Shown here: positions 46,279 through 55,879 of the stretch, piece by piece
How the letters are laid out: every line of letters starts with the position of its first letter
Numbering within the stretch: position 1 is the stretch's first letter
From: Actibacterium sp. MT2.3-13A
Lineage (GTDB): Bacteria; Pseudomonadota; Alphaproteobacteria; Rhodobacterales; Rhodobacteraceae
NCBI RefSeq assembly: GCF_018139985.1
Contig: NZ_JAGSOU010000001.1
Coordinates: 310,001-374,000 of the forward strand
Reading direction: 5' to 3'
Length of the DNA: 64,000 bases
The notes under the pieces: model-generated
Seen by the model: the letters and a program-made list of their open reading frames with translations, nothing else
Databases searched by the model: none
Told to the model about the DNA's origin: nothing
Translations under genes and position numbers: made by a program

Positions 46279-47166
46279 TCAACCCTGCGCGGCCTCACCC
46301 TCTCCGGGCGCCACGACCGCGTGGCGGTAGAGATGCCATGTGGCATGGCCCAGCACCGGCATCACCACGATCAGCCCCAGGAACAGCGGGATCGACCCCA
46401 GCGCCAGCAGCGCCGCGACAATCGCGCCCCAGACGGCGATCACCCCGGGGTTCTTGCGCGCCACCCGGACCGAGGTCGCAACCGCCACCGGCAGCCCGAC
46501 GTCGCGGTCCAGCAGCAGCGGGAAGGAGACCACGCTGATGACAAGTGCCACCAACGCGAAGAGGAAACCGACCGGCAGGCCGATCGCCATCATCGCGTAG
46601 CCCTCGGGCGTGGTCAGGACCGCGCCGACGAAGGCCGTGGCCGAGGCGGGCGCCTCCGGCCCCAGGGTGCGCGCGTAGATCAGGTATGCCGCGAGGATCC
46701 AGAGGACGAAAAGCGCCAGCAGATAGGCGGAAAGCACCAGGATCGGTCCCAGCGCGGGGGATCTGAGCACCGCGAAGGCGTCGTTCCACCCCGCGTGGCC
46801 GTCGCTTTCCCGCCGCCGGCTCATCTCGTAGAGCCCCAGCGCCGCCACCGGCCCCAGCAGCGCGAAGCCGGAGGCGAGCGGGAACAGATGCGGCAGCAGG
46901 TTGGCGTGGAAGGCGACCCAGCTCATCAGCGCGCCGATCGCGGGGTAGAGGGCGCAGATGGCGATCACGTCGCTGCGCATCGCGGCGAAATCCTCGACCC
47001 CCTTGCGCAGCGAGTCGCGCAGATCCGACATCTCCAGCGTCCGGACCCCGGGCGGCGCGGTGTCTCCGGCGCTGCGGACCCGGCGCGTGGCGTGCCACAG
47101 GTGAATGCCCAGAGCATTGGCGATCCTGCCGCTCCAGGACATCGGGTTTCCTATTGTCGCGACCAT
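46279..47166 (-). CDS. DUF2189 family multi-pass membrane protein
   Basis: A 295-residue inner-membrane protein with about six hydrophobic segments, including FVLWILAAYLIYARTLG, IGLPVGFLFALVALVISVVSF and ALGSIPLFLGLIVVMPVLGHATWHLYRHAVV. The last is the characteristic DUF2189 C-terminal motif ending in YRH. The cytosolic N-terminus has VRTLEMSDLRDSLRKGVEDF. The ATG at 47166 follows GGAGG; a longer reading overlaps truB and lacks similarity. The function is unknown. Confidence 0.85.
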   Translation of the reverse strand: MVATIGNPMSWSGRIANALGIHLWHATRRVRSAGDTAPPGVRTLEMSDLRDSLRKGVEDFAAMRSDVIAICALYPAIGALMSWVAFHANLLPHLFPLASGFALLGPVAALGLYEMSRRRESDGHAGWNDAFAVLRSPALGPILVLSAYLLALFVLWILAAYLIYARTLGPEAPASATAFVGAVLTTPEGYAMMAIGLPVGFLFALVALVISVVSFPLLLDRDVGLPVAVATSVRVARKNPGVIAVWGAIVAALLALGSIPLFLGLIVVMPVLGHATWHLYRHAVVAPGEGEAAQG

Positions 47167-47323
47167 GGCTTCCTCCCCATTTCGACCGCAGGTTCCCCGG
47201 CGTTTCGCCGGCGACTCACGGGTCAAACGGGGTGGCGCGGCAGAAACGCGGAACGCCTTGCCAAGCCAGGATATCACAAATCGGGCGAAATCGCGCACAC
47301 AACCGCGAGAGGCCCGCCCGCGC

Positions 47324-48229
47324 CTACTGGTTGAACACCCGGCTGGGGTGCAACTCGCCGGCGCGGTAGATGCCCACGGCCACCGCCTTGCCCTCGAACG
47401 AGGCCCACGCCTCGTCGCCGTATTCGACATCCGAGGTCAGCACCATGCCGGGGTTGCCGTTGCGTAGCCGCGCCGCGCCCTCGGGGGTGCAGCGCAGTTC
47501 GGGCAGGTCGGCAAGCCCCTCTTCGAGCGGGCGGATGTAGTCGTCGAGTTCGGGCGTCCTGGCCAGTTCCTCGATCAGCGCCATGCTCACGCCGTCCTCG
47601 GCGTCGAAGGGGCCCGACCAGATGCGGCGCAGCTCGCGCACATGGCCGTGGCAGCCCAGCGCCTCGCCCAGGTCTCGGGCGATCGCGCGGACATAGCCGC
47701 CCTTGCCGCAGACCATCTCCAGCGTGACATGATCGGCATCGGGGCGCGCGATCATCTCAAGGCTCTCGACATAGAGCGGCCGCGCGGCGATCTCGAACTC
47801 CTCGTCCTCGCGCGCCAGTTTGTAGGCGCGCTGACCGTCGATCTTCACCGCCGAGAATTTCGGCGGCACCTGCAGGATGTCGCCCACGAATTGCGGCAGG
47901 GCGGCGCGGATCTCGTCATCGCCGGGGCGCGCGTCGCTTTCCGCGATCACCTCGCCCTCGGCATCGTCGGTGTTGGTGGCCTGGCCCAGCCGCACGGTGA
48001 AGCGGTAGGCCTTCAGCGCGTCGGTGATATAGGGCACGGTCTTGGTCGCCTCGCCCAGCGCCACGGCCAGAACGCCGGTCGCCTCGGGGTCGAGCGTGCC
48101 GGCATGGCCGGCCTTCTTGGCCCCCAGCGCCCAGCGCACCTTGTTGACCACGGCGGTCGAGGTCAGGCCGGCGGGCTTGTCCACCACCAGCCAGCCGGAA
48201 ATGTCGCGTCCCTTGCGGCTGCGTCCCAA
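47324..48229 (-). CDS. truB: tRNA pseudouridine synthase B
   Basis: A 301-residue TruB that makes pseudouridine 55 in tRNA. The catalytic aspartate is in [25 protein letters not shown] near residue 41; the [13 protein letters not shown] start and the [20 protein letters not shown] motif are also typical. The C-terminal PUA-like region closes with [23 protein letters not shown]. It lies downstream of the rbfA and glycosidase genes and upstream of DUF2189. Confidence 0.97.
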   Translation of the reverse strand: MGRSRKGRDISGWLVVDKPAGLTSTAVVNKVRWALGAKKAGHAGTLDPEATGVLAVALGEATKTVPYITDALKAYRFTVRLGQATNTDDAEGEVIAESDARPGDDEIRAALPQFVGDILQVPPKFSAVKIDGQRAYKLAREDEEFEIAARPLYVESLEMIARPDADHVTLEMVCGKGGYVRAIARDLGEALGCHGHVRELRRIWSGPFDAEDGVSMALIEELARTPELDDYIRPLEEGLADLPELRCTPEGAARLRNGNPGMVLTSDVEYGDEAWASFEGKAVAVGIYRAGELHPSRVFNQ

Positions 48230-48287
48230 TGGGTGTCTCCTGCGGTCTTGCGTAAGGCGGCCCTGCTAGCGAAGCGCGGGCGCCGCG

Positions 48288-49031
48288 TCAACGGGTCTGC
48301 GGTTCCACGACGCCCAGGATCGGCCCCAGCGGCAGGCCGATATCGTGCCGCCCCAGCGCGGGAACGTAGAGGCGCGAGACCTTGCCGTCGAGATAGAGCG
48401 CGTCGGGCGTGCCCAGCGCGTCGCGGAACAGGCGGGCGAATTCGTGGAAGGTGACCGGCTCTTCCGAGATCGCCAGCACCAGCGCGCCGTCCGGGCGCAC
48501 GCCCACCCCGTTGCGGATGAAGCGCGACGTGCCGTCGGGCAGGAAGGCCGGGTGCAGCTCGCCGCCGATCACCAGCATCGGCCCCGATTGCGTGGCGTAG
48601 TCGCAGGCGGGCGGGGCGGCGAGATAGGCGCGGGTCTCGATCACCGCGGCGCGGTCCCTGCCCAGGCACAGGATGCCGTTGGGCAGCAGGCCGAAATTGC
48701 CGGGGCCGGCGCTGGCGACGGCGCGGTGCTGCTCCTCTCCGTTTTCGACATAGAGGCCGACCGGGCTGCGGTCGGGGTGGAACATGCCGGCATTCATCGC
48801 CAGCGCCAGTTCCCGCCCCTCTTCGGCCAGCAGCACGTTCACCCGGTCGAAGGTGCCCAGCACGGTGCCGTCGGGCATGGCACGGAACAGGCGCAGGTCC
48901 TCGCCGGCGGGATCGACGATGCAGACGGTGTATTCCAGCCGGTCGTGGCGCAGCGGCGCGCAATCGGCCGCCACCGCCGGCCCCGCCGCCAGCAGCAGAA
49001 CGGCCGTGGCGATATGCCTAAGCCTCGTCAT
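48288..49031 (-). CDS. Phosphodiester glycosidase family protein (NAGPA/DUF2233), secreted
   Basis: A 247-residue protein with a Sec signal peptide ([21 protein letters not shown], cleavage near 21). The mature part is the NAGPA/DUF2233 fold: [43 protein letters not shown] and the C-terminal [15 protein letters not shown] motif. The human homologue uncovers mannose-6-phosphate; bacterial members act on periplasmic glycans or are uncharacterised. It overlaps the rbfA stop by 14 bases, so an envelope gene is translationally tied to a ribosome factor. Confidence 0.88.
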   Translation of the reverse strand: MTRLRHIATAVLLLAAGPAVAADCAPLRHDRLEYTVCIVDPAGEDLRLFRAMPDGTVLGTFDRVNVLLAEEGRELALAMNAGMFHPDRSPVGLYVENGEEQHRAVASAGPGNFGLLPNGILCLGRDRAAVIETRAYLAAPPACDYATQSGPMLVIGGELHPAFLPDGTSRFIRNGVGVRPDGALVLAISEEPVTFHEFARLFRDALGTPDALYLDGKVSRLYVPALGRHDIGLPLGPILGVVEPQTR

Positions 49032-49446
49032 CCCCCTCGCCGGCCTCGATCTCGCCCTCGATGTCGCGGCGCACCGACTCCTGCGCGAACAGGCGGCGGG
49101 TCTCGTCCATCTGGTCGAATGTCTCGTCGATCGCGAAGCGGATCTCGGGCGCGAATTTCAGCGCCATCTTCTTGGCCACCACCCGGCGCAGCTCGGCGCG
49201 GTTGCGGCGCAGCGCGGCCAGCGCCTCCTCGGCATGCGCCCCGCCGAGCGGGAGCACATAGGCCGTGGCGACCTTGAGGTCGGGCGAGGTCCGCACCTCG
49301 CCCACGGTGATCGACATGCGGTTGAGCTCGGGGTCGTGCACGTCGCCGCGCGCCAGCACCTCCGACAGGGTGCGGCGGATCAGCTCGCCGACGCGGAGCT
49401 GGCGCTGCGTGGGCCCGGGCCCGTGTTGAAACTTGTTCTTTGCCAT
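49018..49446 (-). CDS. rbfA: Ribosome-binding factor A
   Basis: A 142-residue KH-like 30S maturation factor that binds the 5' helix of 16S rRNA. The family features are [46 protein letters not shown] and [30 protein letters not shown]. The C-terminus is acidic (EGDDEA). A start nine bases upstream is possible, but MAKNKF matches the family start. It is divergent from dapB. Confidence 0.96.
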   Translation of the reverse strand: MAKNKFQHGPGPTQRQLRVGELIRRTLSEVLARGDVHDPELNRMSITVGEVRTSPDLKVATAYVLPLGGAHAEEALAALRRNRAELRRVVAKKMALKFAPEIRFAIDETFDQMDETRRLFAQESVRRDIEGEIEAGEGDDEA

Positions 49447-49530
49447 GCCACGCATCTAGGCGATGGCGCGGGCTTTGCCAAGCGCGGCCTGTTCGGCTAG
49501 AGGGAAGGCACGCGGGAAATGGAGAGAGCG

Positions 49531-50340
49531 ATGAGCGAACTGCCGGGCATTGTAATCACGGGCGCCTCGGGCCGGATGGGCCAGATGCTGATGCGCACGG
49601 TGCTGGAAAGCGGCAAGGCCCGCCTGGTCGGCGCGGTGGAGCGCCCCGGCCACGAGATGCTGGGCCGCGACGTGGGCAGCCTGCTGGGCGAGGGCGATCT
49701 GGGCGTGCGGATCACCGACGACCCGCTGGAGGCGATGGCCCGCGCGCAGGCGGTGATCGACTTCACCGCGCCGGCCGCCACCGTGCAATTCGCCGAGATC
49801 GCCGCGCAGGCGCGCGCGGTGCATGTCATCGGCACCACCGGCCTGATGCCCGACGACCTGGCGAAGATCAAAGCCGCCGCCCGCCACGCGGTCGTGGTGC
49901 GCGCCGGCAACATGAGCCTCGGCGTCAACCTGCTGGTGCAGCTGACGCGCAAGGTGGCCGAGGCGCTGGACGCCGATTACGACATCGAGGTGGTCGAGGC
50001 GCATCACCGCCACAAGGTGGACGCACCGTCGGGGACCGCACTGATGCTGGGCGAGGCCGCTGCCGAGGGGCGCGGCGTGCGCCTCGACGAGGTTTCGGAC
50101 CGCGGCCGCGACGGCATCACCGGCGCACGCGAGCGCGGCCACATCGGGTTTTCCGCGATCCGCGGCGGCGATATCGTGGGCGAGCACGACGTGATTTTCG
50201 CCGCCGATGGCGAGCGCATCGTGCTGCGCCATATCGCCACCGACCGGCGTGTCTTCGCCCGCGGCGCGCTGCGCGCCGCGCTCTGGGGGCAGGACATGCA
50301 CCCGGGCGAATACGACATGGTGGACGTGCTGGGGCTCTGA
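49531..50340 (+). CDS. dapB: 4-hydroxy-tetrahydrodipicolinate reductase
   Basis: A 269-residue DapB. The NAD(P) loop [12 protein letters not shown] lies near residue 10, followed by GTTGL, catalytic [17 protein letters not shown] (His-Lys pair) and [15 protein letters not shown]. It makes tetrahydrodipicolinate for lysine and meso-diaminopimelate of peptidoglycan. The ATG at 49531 is preferred over 49519 because GGAGAGAG precedes it. It ends just before the convergent DUF1674 gene. Confidence 0.95.
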   Translation: MSELPGIVITGASGRMGQMLMRTVLESGKARLVGAVERPGHEMLGRDVGSLLGEGDLGVRITDDPLEAMARAQAVIDFTAPAATVQFAEIAAQARAVHVIGTTGLMPDDLAKIKAAARHAVVVRAGNMSLGVNLLVQLTRKVAEALDADYDIEVVEAHHRHKVDAPSGTALMLGEAAAEGRGVRLDEVSDRGRDGITGARERGHIGFSAIRGGDIVGEHDVIFAADGERIVLRHIATDRRVFARGALRAALWGQDMHPGEYDMVDVLGL

Positions 50341-50376
50341 GCGATCCGGGCGCGGGGCATCCGTCCTGCGCGGCGC

Positions 50377-50556
50377 TCAGAAATCGACGGCGATGCCCTT
50401 CTTCTCCCAGTCGCCGTAGCGCACCGGTTCGGGCCCGTCGCGGCCGCCCAGCTCGGTCGGCAGCTCCAGCTCTTTTGCCTTCTTCCGACGCTCCTCGGCC
50501 TCGGCGAGGGCGCGCTGGGCGGCGGGGGGCAGGTCTTTGCGGGGCTCGTCGCTCAT
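50377..50556 (-). CDS. DUF1674 / SDHAF4-type succinate dehydrogenase assembly factor
   Basis: A 59-residue protein whose C-terminal half ELGGRDGPEPVRYGDWEKKGIAVDF is the conserved DUF1674 motif; eukaryotic members (Sdh8/SDHAF4) help assemble flavinylated SdhA. The N-terminus is a charged helix (AQRALAEAEERRKKAKELEL). Too short for easy detection but clear by motif. The sdh genes are not in the window. It lies convergent between dapB and divergent from rsmB. Confidence 0.85.
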   Translation of the reverse strand: MSDEPRKDLPPAAQRALAEAEERRKKAKELELPTELGGRDGPEPVRYGDWEKKGIAVDF

Positions 50557-50627
50557 GGGGCTGTCCTTGTGCGGAATGCGGCCTTGATATACGGCAGGCG
50601 GATGGTTCGGCAAGGTTGGGATCCCAG

Positions 50628-51911
50628 ATGGCGCAGAAGGTAGACCCGGTTCGGCTGGCGGCGGTGCAGCTGCTGCACGAGGTGCTGGAAGAGCATCGCC
50701 CGATGGCCGAACTGACAGGCGAGGACGGTCCGCTGGCCGGGCTGGAGCCCTCGGGCCGCGCCCGCGCGCAGCGGCTGGCGCTGTCGACGCTGCGCCATGC
50801 CGGCCGCGCCGACGCCGTGCTCAAGCCGCTGCTGCGCAAGCACCCGCCGGAGGACGTGCGCCTCGTGCTGCGCCTCGCGGTGGTCGAGATGCTGGAGGAG
50901 GGCGCGGCGCCGCACGGCGTGGTGAACGCCGCCGTCGATCTGCTGCGGCTGCACCCTCAGACCGGGCCGCTGGCGGGGCTCGCCAACGCGGTGCTGCGCA
51001 AGGTGGGCGAGATGCCGCGCGCGGAGTGGGAGGCGCTGCCGCCCGCCCGCATGCCCGGCTGGCTGCGCGGGCGGCTGGAAAGCAGGCTGGGCCGCGCCGG
51101 CGTGCTGGCGCTGGAGGCCGCTCATGCGGCCGGCGCGCCGCTGGACCTGACGCCGAGGGACGGCGACGCCGAGGCGCTGGCCGCGCGGGTGGGGGGCGTG
51201 GCCCTGCCCACCGGCTCGGTCCGGGTCGCGGCATCGGCGCAGGTCTCGGCCCTGCCGGGCTATGCGGAGGGCGCATGGTGGGTGCAGGACGCCGCTGCCG
51301 CCCTGCCCGCGCGCATCCTCGCCCCGCGGAAGGGCGAACGCATCGCCGATCTCTGCGCCGCGCCGGGCGGCAAGACCATGCAGCTGGCCGCCGCGGGCGC
51401 CGAGGTGACGGCGCTCGACATCTCCAGGCCCCGGCTGAAGCGGCTGGAGGAAAACCTCGCCCGCACCGGGCTGACCGCCGAGGTCGTCGCCGCCGACCTG
51501 CTGAGCTGGCAGCCCGCGCCCTTCGACGCGATCCTGCTGGACGCGCCCTGCTCGGCCACCGGCACCATCCGCCGCCATCCCGACCTGCCCTTCGCCAAGT
51601 CGGGCAAGGAGATCAAGCCGCTCTTTGCCCTTCAGGCGCAGATGCTGGACCACGCGCTGGGCCTGCTGAAACCCGGCGGGCGGCTGGTGTTCTGCACCTG
51701 CTCGCTGCTGCCCGAGGAGGGCGAGGAGCAGCTGAAATCGGTGCTGGAACGGCACGGCGACATCGCCGTCGACATCGACGCGCTGGACCGCCCCGGCATC
51801 GAGGCGGGCTGGCGCGACGATCTTGGCGGGCTGCGCCTGCGCCCGGATTTCTGGGCCGCGCGCGGCGGCATGGACGGGTTCTACATCTTCGCGCTGCGCA
51901 AAACGGGCTGA
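50628..51911 (+). CDS. rsmB: RsmB-family 16S rRNA (cytosine-C5) methyltransferase
   Basis: A 427-residue protein. The N-terminal ~130 residues are a NusB-like helical domain (LAAVQLLHEVLEEHRPM, APHGVVNAAVDLLRL). The methyltransferase domain has SAM motif DLCAAPGGKTMQLA, motif IV LLDAPCSATGTIRRHPD (PC) and motif VI VFCTCSLLPEEGEEQ (TC), the two catalytic cysteines of m5C enzymes. It would methylate C967 of 16S rRNA. The ATG at 50628 fits the family start MAQKVDPVRLAAVQLL. It is followed by a heparinase-family gene. Confidence 0.93.
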   Translation: MAQKVDPVRLAAVQLLHEVLEEHRPMAELTGEDGPLAGLEPSGRARAQRLALSTLRHAGRADAVLKPLLRKHPPEDVRLVLRLAVVEMLEEGAAPHGVVNAAVDLLRLHPQTGPLAGLANAVLRKVGEMPRAEWEALPPARMPGWLRGRLESRLGRAGVLALEAAHAAGAPLDLTPRDGDAEALAARVGGVALPTGSVRVAASAQVSALPGYAEGAWWVQDAAAALPARILAPRKGERIADLCAAPGGKTMQLAAAGAEVTALDISRPRLKRLEENLARTGLTAEVVAADLLSWQPAPFDAILLDAPCSATGTIRRHPDLPFAKSGKEIKPLFALQAQMLDHALGLLKPGGRLVFCTCSLLPEEGEEQLKSVLERHGDIAVDIDALDRPGIEAGWRDDLGGLRLRPDFWAARGGMDGFYIFALRKTG

Positions 51912-51976
51912 CACCGGGCGGACCCGGCGGTATGGTCGCGTCCAAGGCAGACCCCGCGCGAGAGCAGACCCGACAC

Positions 51977-53737
51977 ATGGCAGGCGCCTCCCGACAGCAA
52001 AGCTGGCACGCCCGGCGCGGCCGCTGGATGAACCGGCTGCATGCGCGGCTCAGCACGCTGGCGCGCCCCGCGACCGGCTTCGTCTCGCAGCCCGAGCCGC
52101 GCACCATCGGCAGCTTCGCCCGCGGCAAGCAGCTGATCGCGGGCAATTTCCTCTTCGCCGGCTACCTGGTCGAGGCGCCGGGCACCGCGATCTGGGATCT
52201 GCCCATGCCCGCGCCGGCCTTCGAGGACGCGCTGCACGGATTCACCTGGCTCGACGATCTCGCCGCGGTGGGCGATCACGCCGCGCGCAGCCGCGCGCAG
52301 GACTGGACGATGGGCTGGATCGCGCGCCACGGCAGCGGCCGCGGTCCCGGCTGGTCGCCCGATCTGACCGGCCGGCGCATGATCCGCTGGATCAACCACG
52401 CGCTGTTCCTGCTGGCGGCGCAGGACAAGGCGGGATCGGAGGCGTATTTCCGTTCGCTCGGGCAGCAGACGATCTTTCTCAGCCGCCGCTGGGCGGCCGC
52501 CGCCCCCGGCCTGCCGCGCTTCGAGGCGCTGACCGGGCTGATCTATGCCGGGCTGACGCTGGAGGGCATGGACCGCCACGTCGCCCCGGCCACCCGCGCG
52601 CTGGCCCGCGAATGCCGCCAGCAGATCGGCGCCGAGGGCGGTATTCCCACCCGCAACCCCGAGGAACTGCTGGAGGTGTTCACCCTGCTGACCTGGGCGG
52701 CCTCGGTGCTGTCGGACGCGGGGCGGGTCTCGGCCAAGGATCACATCCGCGCGATCGAGCGCATCGCCCCCACCCTGCGTGCCCTGCGCCACGCCGACGG
52801 CGGGCTTGCGCGCTTTCACGGCGGCGGGCGCGGGATCGAGGGGCGGCTCGATCAGGCGCTGGCGGCCTCGGGGGTGCGGGCCACGGCCAACACCGGGCTC
52901 GCCATGGGCTACGCGCGGCTGTCGGCCGGGCGCACCAGCGTGATCGTCGATGCCTCGGCCCCGCCGGCGGCGCCGGTTTCGCAGAACGCCCATGCCTCGA
53001 CCCTGGCCTTCGAACTGACCTCCGGGCGCCGGCCGGTGGTGGTCAATTGCGGCTCGGGCGTGAGTTTCGGCGAGGACTGGCGGCGCGCCGGCCGCGCCAC
53101 GCAGAGCCATTCGACGCTGGCGATCGAGGGCTATTCCTCGTCCCGGCTGGGGGCCCGGCGGTTGACCGGCGCGCAGCAGCGCGAGCTGCTGGTCGAGGCC
53201 CCGCGCGAGGTCGGCGTGCAGCAGAGCGCCGGGCAGGAGGGCTGTAGCCTCACGGCCTGGCACGACGGCTACGCCCGCACCCACGGGCTGATCCATGCGC
53301 GCCGGCTCGACCTCAGCTTCGACGGGCGGTCGCTGCGCGGCGAGGACACGCTGGGGGCGTTTTCCGATGACGACCGGACGGCCTTCGACCGGGCGATGGA
53401 CCGGGTGCGGCTGCAGGGGATCCCCTATGCGGTGCGCTTCCACCTCTACCCTGATGTCGATGCCGAGATCGACATGGGCGGGGCCGCCGTCTCGCTGGCG
53501 CTCAAGTCCGGCGAGATCTGGGTGTTCCGCCACGACGGCCATGCCCAGCTGCATCTCGAACCCAGCGTCTACCTAGAAAAAGGCCGGTTGAAACCGCGCG
53601 CCACCAAGCAGATCGTGTTGTCGTCGCGGGTGGTGGATTATGCCGCACAGGTCAACTGGACCCTTGCAAAAGCGCAGGAAACCCCGCAAGGGCTGCGCGA
53701 TCTCGTGATGGATGAAGAGCCCGGCATGCCGGGCTGA
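51977..53737 (+). CDS. Heparinase II/III family protein
   Basis: A 586-residue protein. An N-terminal alpha/alpha-barrel part (FAGYLVEAPGTAIWDLPMPAPAFEDALHGFTWLDDL, WSPDLTGRRMIRWINHALFLL) is followed by a beta-sandwich C-domain carrying the Heparinase II/III pattern: STLAFELTSGRRPVVVNCGSG, THSTLAIEGYSSSRL-like SHSTLAIEGYSSSRLG and GEDTLG. It would cleave uronic-acid polysaccharides by elimination, or act on cell-surface glycans. No signal peptide is visible. The start at 51977 is uncertain; an ATG at 51932 would add 15 residues. It is followed by purH after 21 bases. Confidence 0.88.
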   Translation: MAGASRQQSWHARRGRWMNRLHARLSTLARPATGFVSQPEPRTIGSFARGKQLIAGNFLFAGYLVEAPGTAIWDLPMPAPAFEDALHGFTWLDDLAAVGDHAARSRAQDWTMGWIARHGSGRGPGWSPDLTGRRMIRWINHALFLLAAQDKAGSEAYFRSLGQQTIFLSRRWAAAAPGLPRFEALTGLIYAGLTLEGMDRHVAPATRALARECRQQIGAEGGIPTRNPEELLEVFTLLTWAASVLSDAGRVSAKDHIRAIERIAPTLRALRHADGGLARFHGGGRGIEGRLDQALAASGVRATANTGLAMGYARLSAGRTSVIVDASAPPAAPVSQNAHASTLAFELTSGRRPVVVNCGSGVSFGEDWRRAGRATQSHSTLAIEGYSSSRLGARRLTGAQQRELLVEAPREVGVQQSAGQEGCSLTAWHDGYARTHGLIHARRLDLSFDGRSLRGEDTLGAFSDDDRTAFDRAMDRVRLQGIPYAVRFHLYPDVDAEIDMGGAAVSLALKSGEIWVFRHDGHAQLHLEPSVYLEKGRLKPRATKQIVLSSRVVDYAAQVNWTLAKAQETPQGLRDLVMDEEPGMPG

Positions 53738-53758
53738 GCGATAAGACAGGATGAGAAA

Positions 53759-55348
53759 ATGACCGATCTCGTGCCGCTGCGCCGCGCGCTGCTTTCCGTT
53801 TCCGACAAGACCGGGCTGGTGGAACTGGGCACTGCCCTGGCCGCCCGTGGGGTCGAGTTGCTGTCGACCGGCGGCACCGCGCAGGCGCTGCGCGAGGCCG
53901 GCCTCGACGTGCGCGACGTGGCCGAGGTGACCGGCTTCCCCGAGATGATGGACGGCCGGGTCAAGACGCTGCACCCGATGGTGCATGGCGGCCTGCTGGC
54001 GCTGCGCGACAACCCCGCCCACGCCGCCGCGATGGCCGAGCACGGCATCGGCCCGATCGACCTGCTGGTGGTCAACCTCTACCCGTTCGAGGCGACCGTG
54101 GCCAAGGGCGCCGACTACGACACCTGCATCGAGAACATCGACATCGGCGGGCCCGCGATGATCCGCGCCGCGGCCAAGAACCACGCCTTCGTCAACGTGG
54201 TCGTGGACGTGCAGGATTACGACGCCCTGCTGGCCGAGCTGGAGGCCAATGGTGGCGAGACCAGCTATGCCTTCCGCCAGGCCCTCGCCCTGACCGCCTA
54301 TTCGCGCACCGCCGCCTATGACGCGGCCGTGTCGGCCTGGATGGCCCGCGCGCTGGACGAGCCCGCGCCGCGCCGCCGCGCCTTTGCGGGCACTCTGGCC
54401 CAGACCCTGCGCTATGGCGAGAACCCGCACCAGAAGGCGGCCTTCTACGTCGACGGCACGAACCGCCCGGGCGTGGCGACCGCCGTGCAGCATCAGGGCA
54501 AGGAGCTGTCCTACAACAACATCAACGACACCGACGCCGCGTTCGAGCTGGTGGCGGAGTTCGACCCGGCGGATGCCGCGGCCTGCGCCATCATCAAGCA
54601 CGCCAACCCCTGCGGCGTGGCGCGTGGCGCGACGCAGCTTGAGGCCTACAAGGCGGCCTTCGACTGCGACCGCACCTCGGCCTTTGGGGGCATCGTCGCC
54701 TTCAACCAGCCGCTGGAGGCCGAAACCGCCGAGGAGATCACCAATATCTTCACCGAAGTTGTGATCGCGCCCGGCGCATCGGAGGAGGCAAAGAGTATTT
54801 TTGCCAAGAAGAAGAACCTGCGCCTGCTGACCACCGAGGCGCTGCCCGACGTGACGGCCGGCGGTCTGACCGTGCGACAGGTCGCGGGCGGGCTGCTGGT
54901 GCAGGACAAGGACAACGGCTTCGTCGGGCTCGACGATCTGAAGGTGGTGACCAGGAAGGCCCCGACCGAGAAGCAGATGCGCGACCTGCTGTTCGCCTGG
55001 AAGGTGGCCAAGCACGTCAAGTCCAACGCCATCGTCTATGTCAAGGACGGCGCCACCGTGGGCGTCGGCGCGGGCCAGATGAGCCGGGTCGATTCGGCGA
55101 TGATCGCCGCCAAGAAGGCCGAGCGCATGGCCGAGGCGCTGGGCCTGCCCCAGCCGCTGACCATCGGCTCGGCGGTGGCCTCGGACGCGTTCTTCCCCTT
55201 CCCCGACGGGCTGCTCGAGGCGGCGGCGGCGGGCGCGACCTGCGTGATCCAGCCCGGCGGCTCGATGCGTGACGACGAGGTCATCGCGGCGGCCGACGAG
55301 GCGGGTCTGGCGATGGTCTTCACCGGCATGCGCCATTTCCGGCACTGA
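53759..55348 (+). CDS. purH: Bifunctional AICAR transformylase / IMP cyclohydrolase
   Basis: A 529-residue PurH. The N-terminal IMP cyclohydrolase (MGS-like) domain has [40 protein letters not shown] and NLYPFEATV; the C-terminal transformylase has [26 protein letters not shown] and [10 protein letters not shown]. It carries out the last two steps of purine synthesis. Residues ~345-351 (KSIFAKKK) are encoded by a 22-base stretch at 54793-54814 that matches an intergenic repeat (see findings). It precedes lspA by seven bases. Confidence 0.97.
   Translation: MTDLVPLRRALLSVSDKTGLVELGTALAARGVELLSTGGTAQALREAGLDVRDVAEVTGFPEMMDGRVKTLHPMVHGGLLALRDNPAHAAAMAEHGIGPIDLLVVNLYPFEATVAKGADYDTCIENIDIGGPAMIRAAAKNHAFVNVVVDVQDYDALLAELEANGGETSYAFRQALALTAYSRTAAYDAAVSAWMARALDEPAPRRRAFAGTLAQTLRYGENPHQKAAFYVDGTNRPGVATAVQHQGKELSYNNINDTDAAFELVAEFDPADAAACAIIKHANPCGVARGATQLEAYKAAFDCDRTSAFGGIVAFNQPLEAETAEEITNIFTEVVIAPGASEEAKSIFAKKKNLRLLTTEALPDVTAGGLTVRQVAGGLLVQDKDNGFVGLDDLKVVTRKAPTEKQMRDLLFAWKVAKHVKSNAIVYVKDGATVGVGAGQMSRVDSAMIAAKKAERMAEALGLPQPLTIGSAVASDAFFPFPDGLLEAAAAGATCVIQPGGSMRDDEVIAAADEAGLAMVFTGMRHFRH
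54793..54814 (+). repeat. 22-bp GAGTATTTTTGCC-type repeat inside purH
   Basis: A 22-base stretch identical, except one base, to the intergenic element at 18092-18113. It encodes the SIFAKKK segment of PurH in frame. Confidence 0.6.
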
Positions 55349-55355
55349 ACCCGTC

Positions 55356-55826
55356 ATGCGGCGGCTGGCATCCTGGGCCTTCGCGGTCTTCGTGCTCGAC
55401 CAGGCCAGCAAATGGGCCGTGGTCTACGGGCTCGGCCTGCGCGAACGCGGCGCGATCGAGGTGCTGCCGCCGCTGCTGAACTTTCGCATGGCGTGGAACC
55501 GGGGCGTGAATTTCGGCCTGCTGTCGAACGGCGCCGAGATCATGCGCTGGGTTCTGGTGGCGGTCGCGGCCGCGATCAGCCTCTGGGTCGTCTGGTGGGT
55601 GCGGCGCGAGGGCGCCCGCCCGCTGGCGCAGATCTCGGCCGGGCTGCTGGTGGGCGGTGCGCTGGGCAATGCGCTGGACCGGATCGTCTGGGGCGCGGTC
55701 GCGGATTTCCTCAACATGTCCTGCTGCGGCATCGACAACCCGTTTTCCTTCAACGTGGCCGATATCGCGATCTTCGTCGGCGCGATCGGGCTGATCGCCT
55801 TCACCGGCGGGAAGAAGACCCCGTGA
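55356..55826 (+). CDS. lspA: Lipoprotein signal peptidase (signal peptidase II)
   Basis: A 156-residue inner-membrane aspartyl protease that cleaves prolipoprotein signal peptides after diacylglycerol addition. Four membrane segments and the motifs NRGVNFGLLS, GALGNALDRI, AVADFLN (Asp117) and FNVADIAIF (Asp136) supply the catalytic pair. Several lipoproteins in this window (LptE, DUF3576, DUF3035, transglycosylase) are its likely clients. It is followed by a DUF3035 lipoprotein, 53 bases on. Confidence 0.96.
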   Translation: MRRLASWAFAVFVLDQASKWAVVYGLGLRERGAIEVLPPLLNFRMAWNRGVNFGLLSNGAEIMRWVLVAVAAAISLWVVWWVRREGARPLAQISAGLLVGGALGNALDRIVWGAVADFLNMSCCGIDNPFSFNVADIAIFVGAIGLIAFTGGKKTP

Positions 55827-55879
55827 CGCGCCCCGCACCTTGCGTTAAAGAGGGCGGGGACTGGGCTAGGGAGGCGTGA

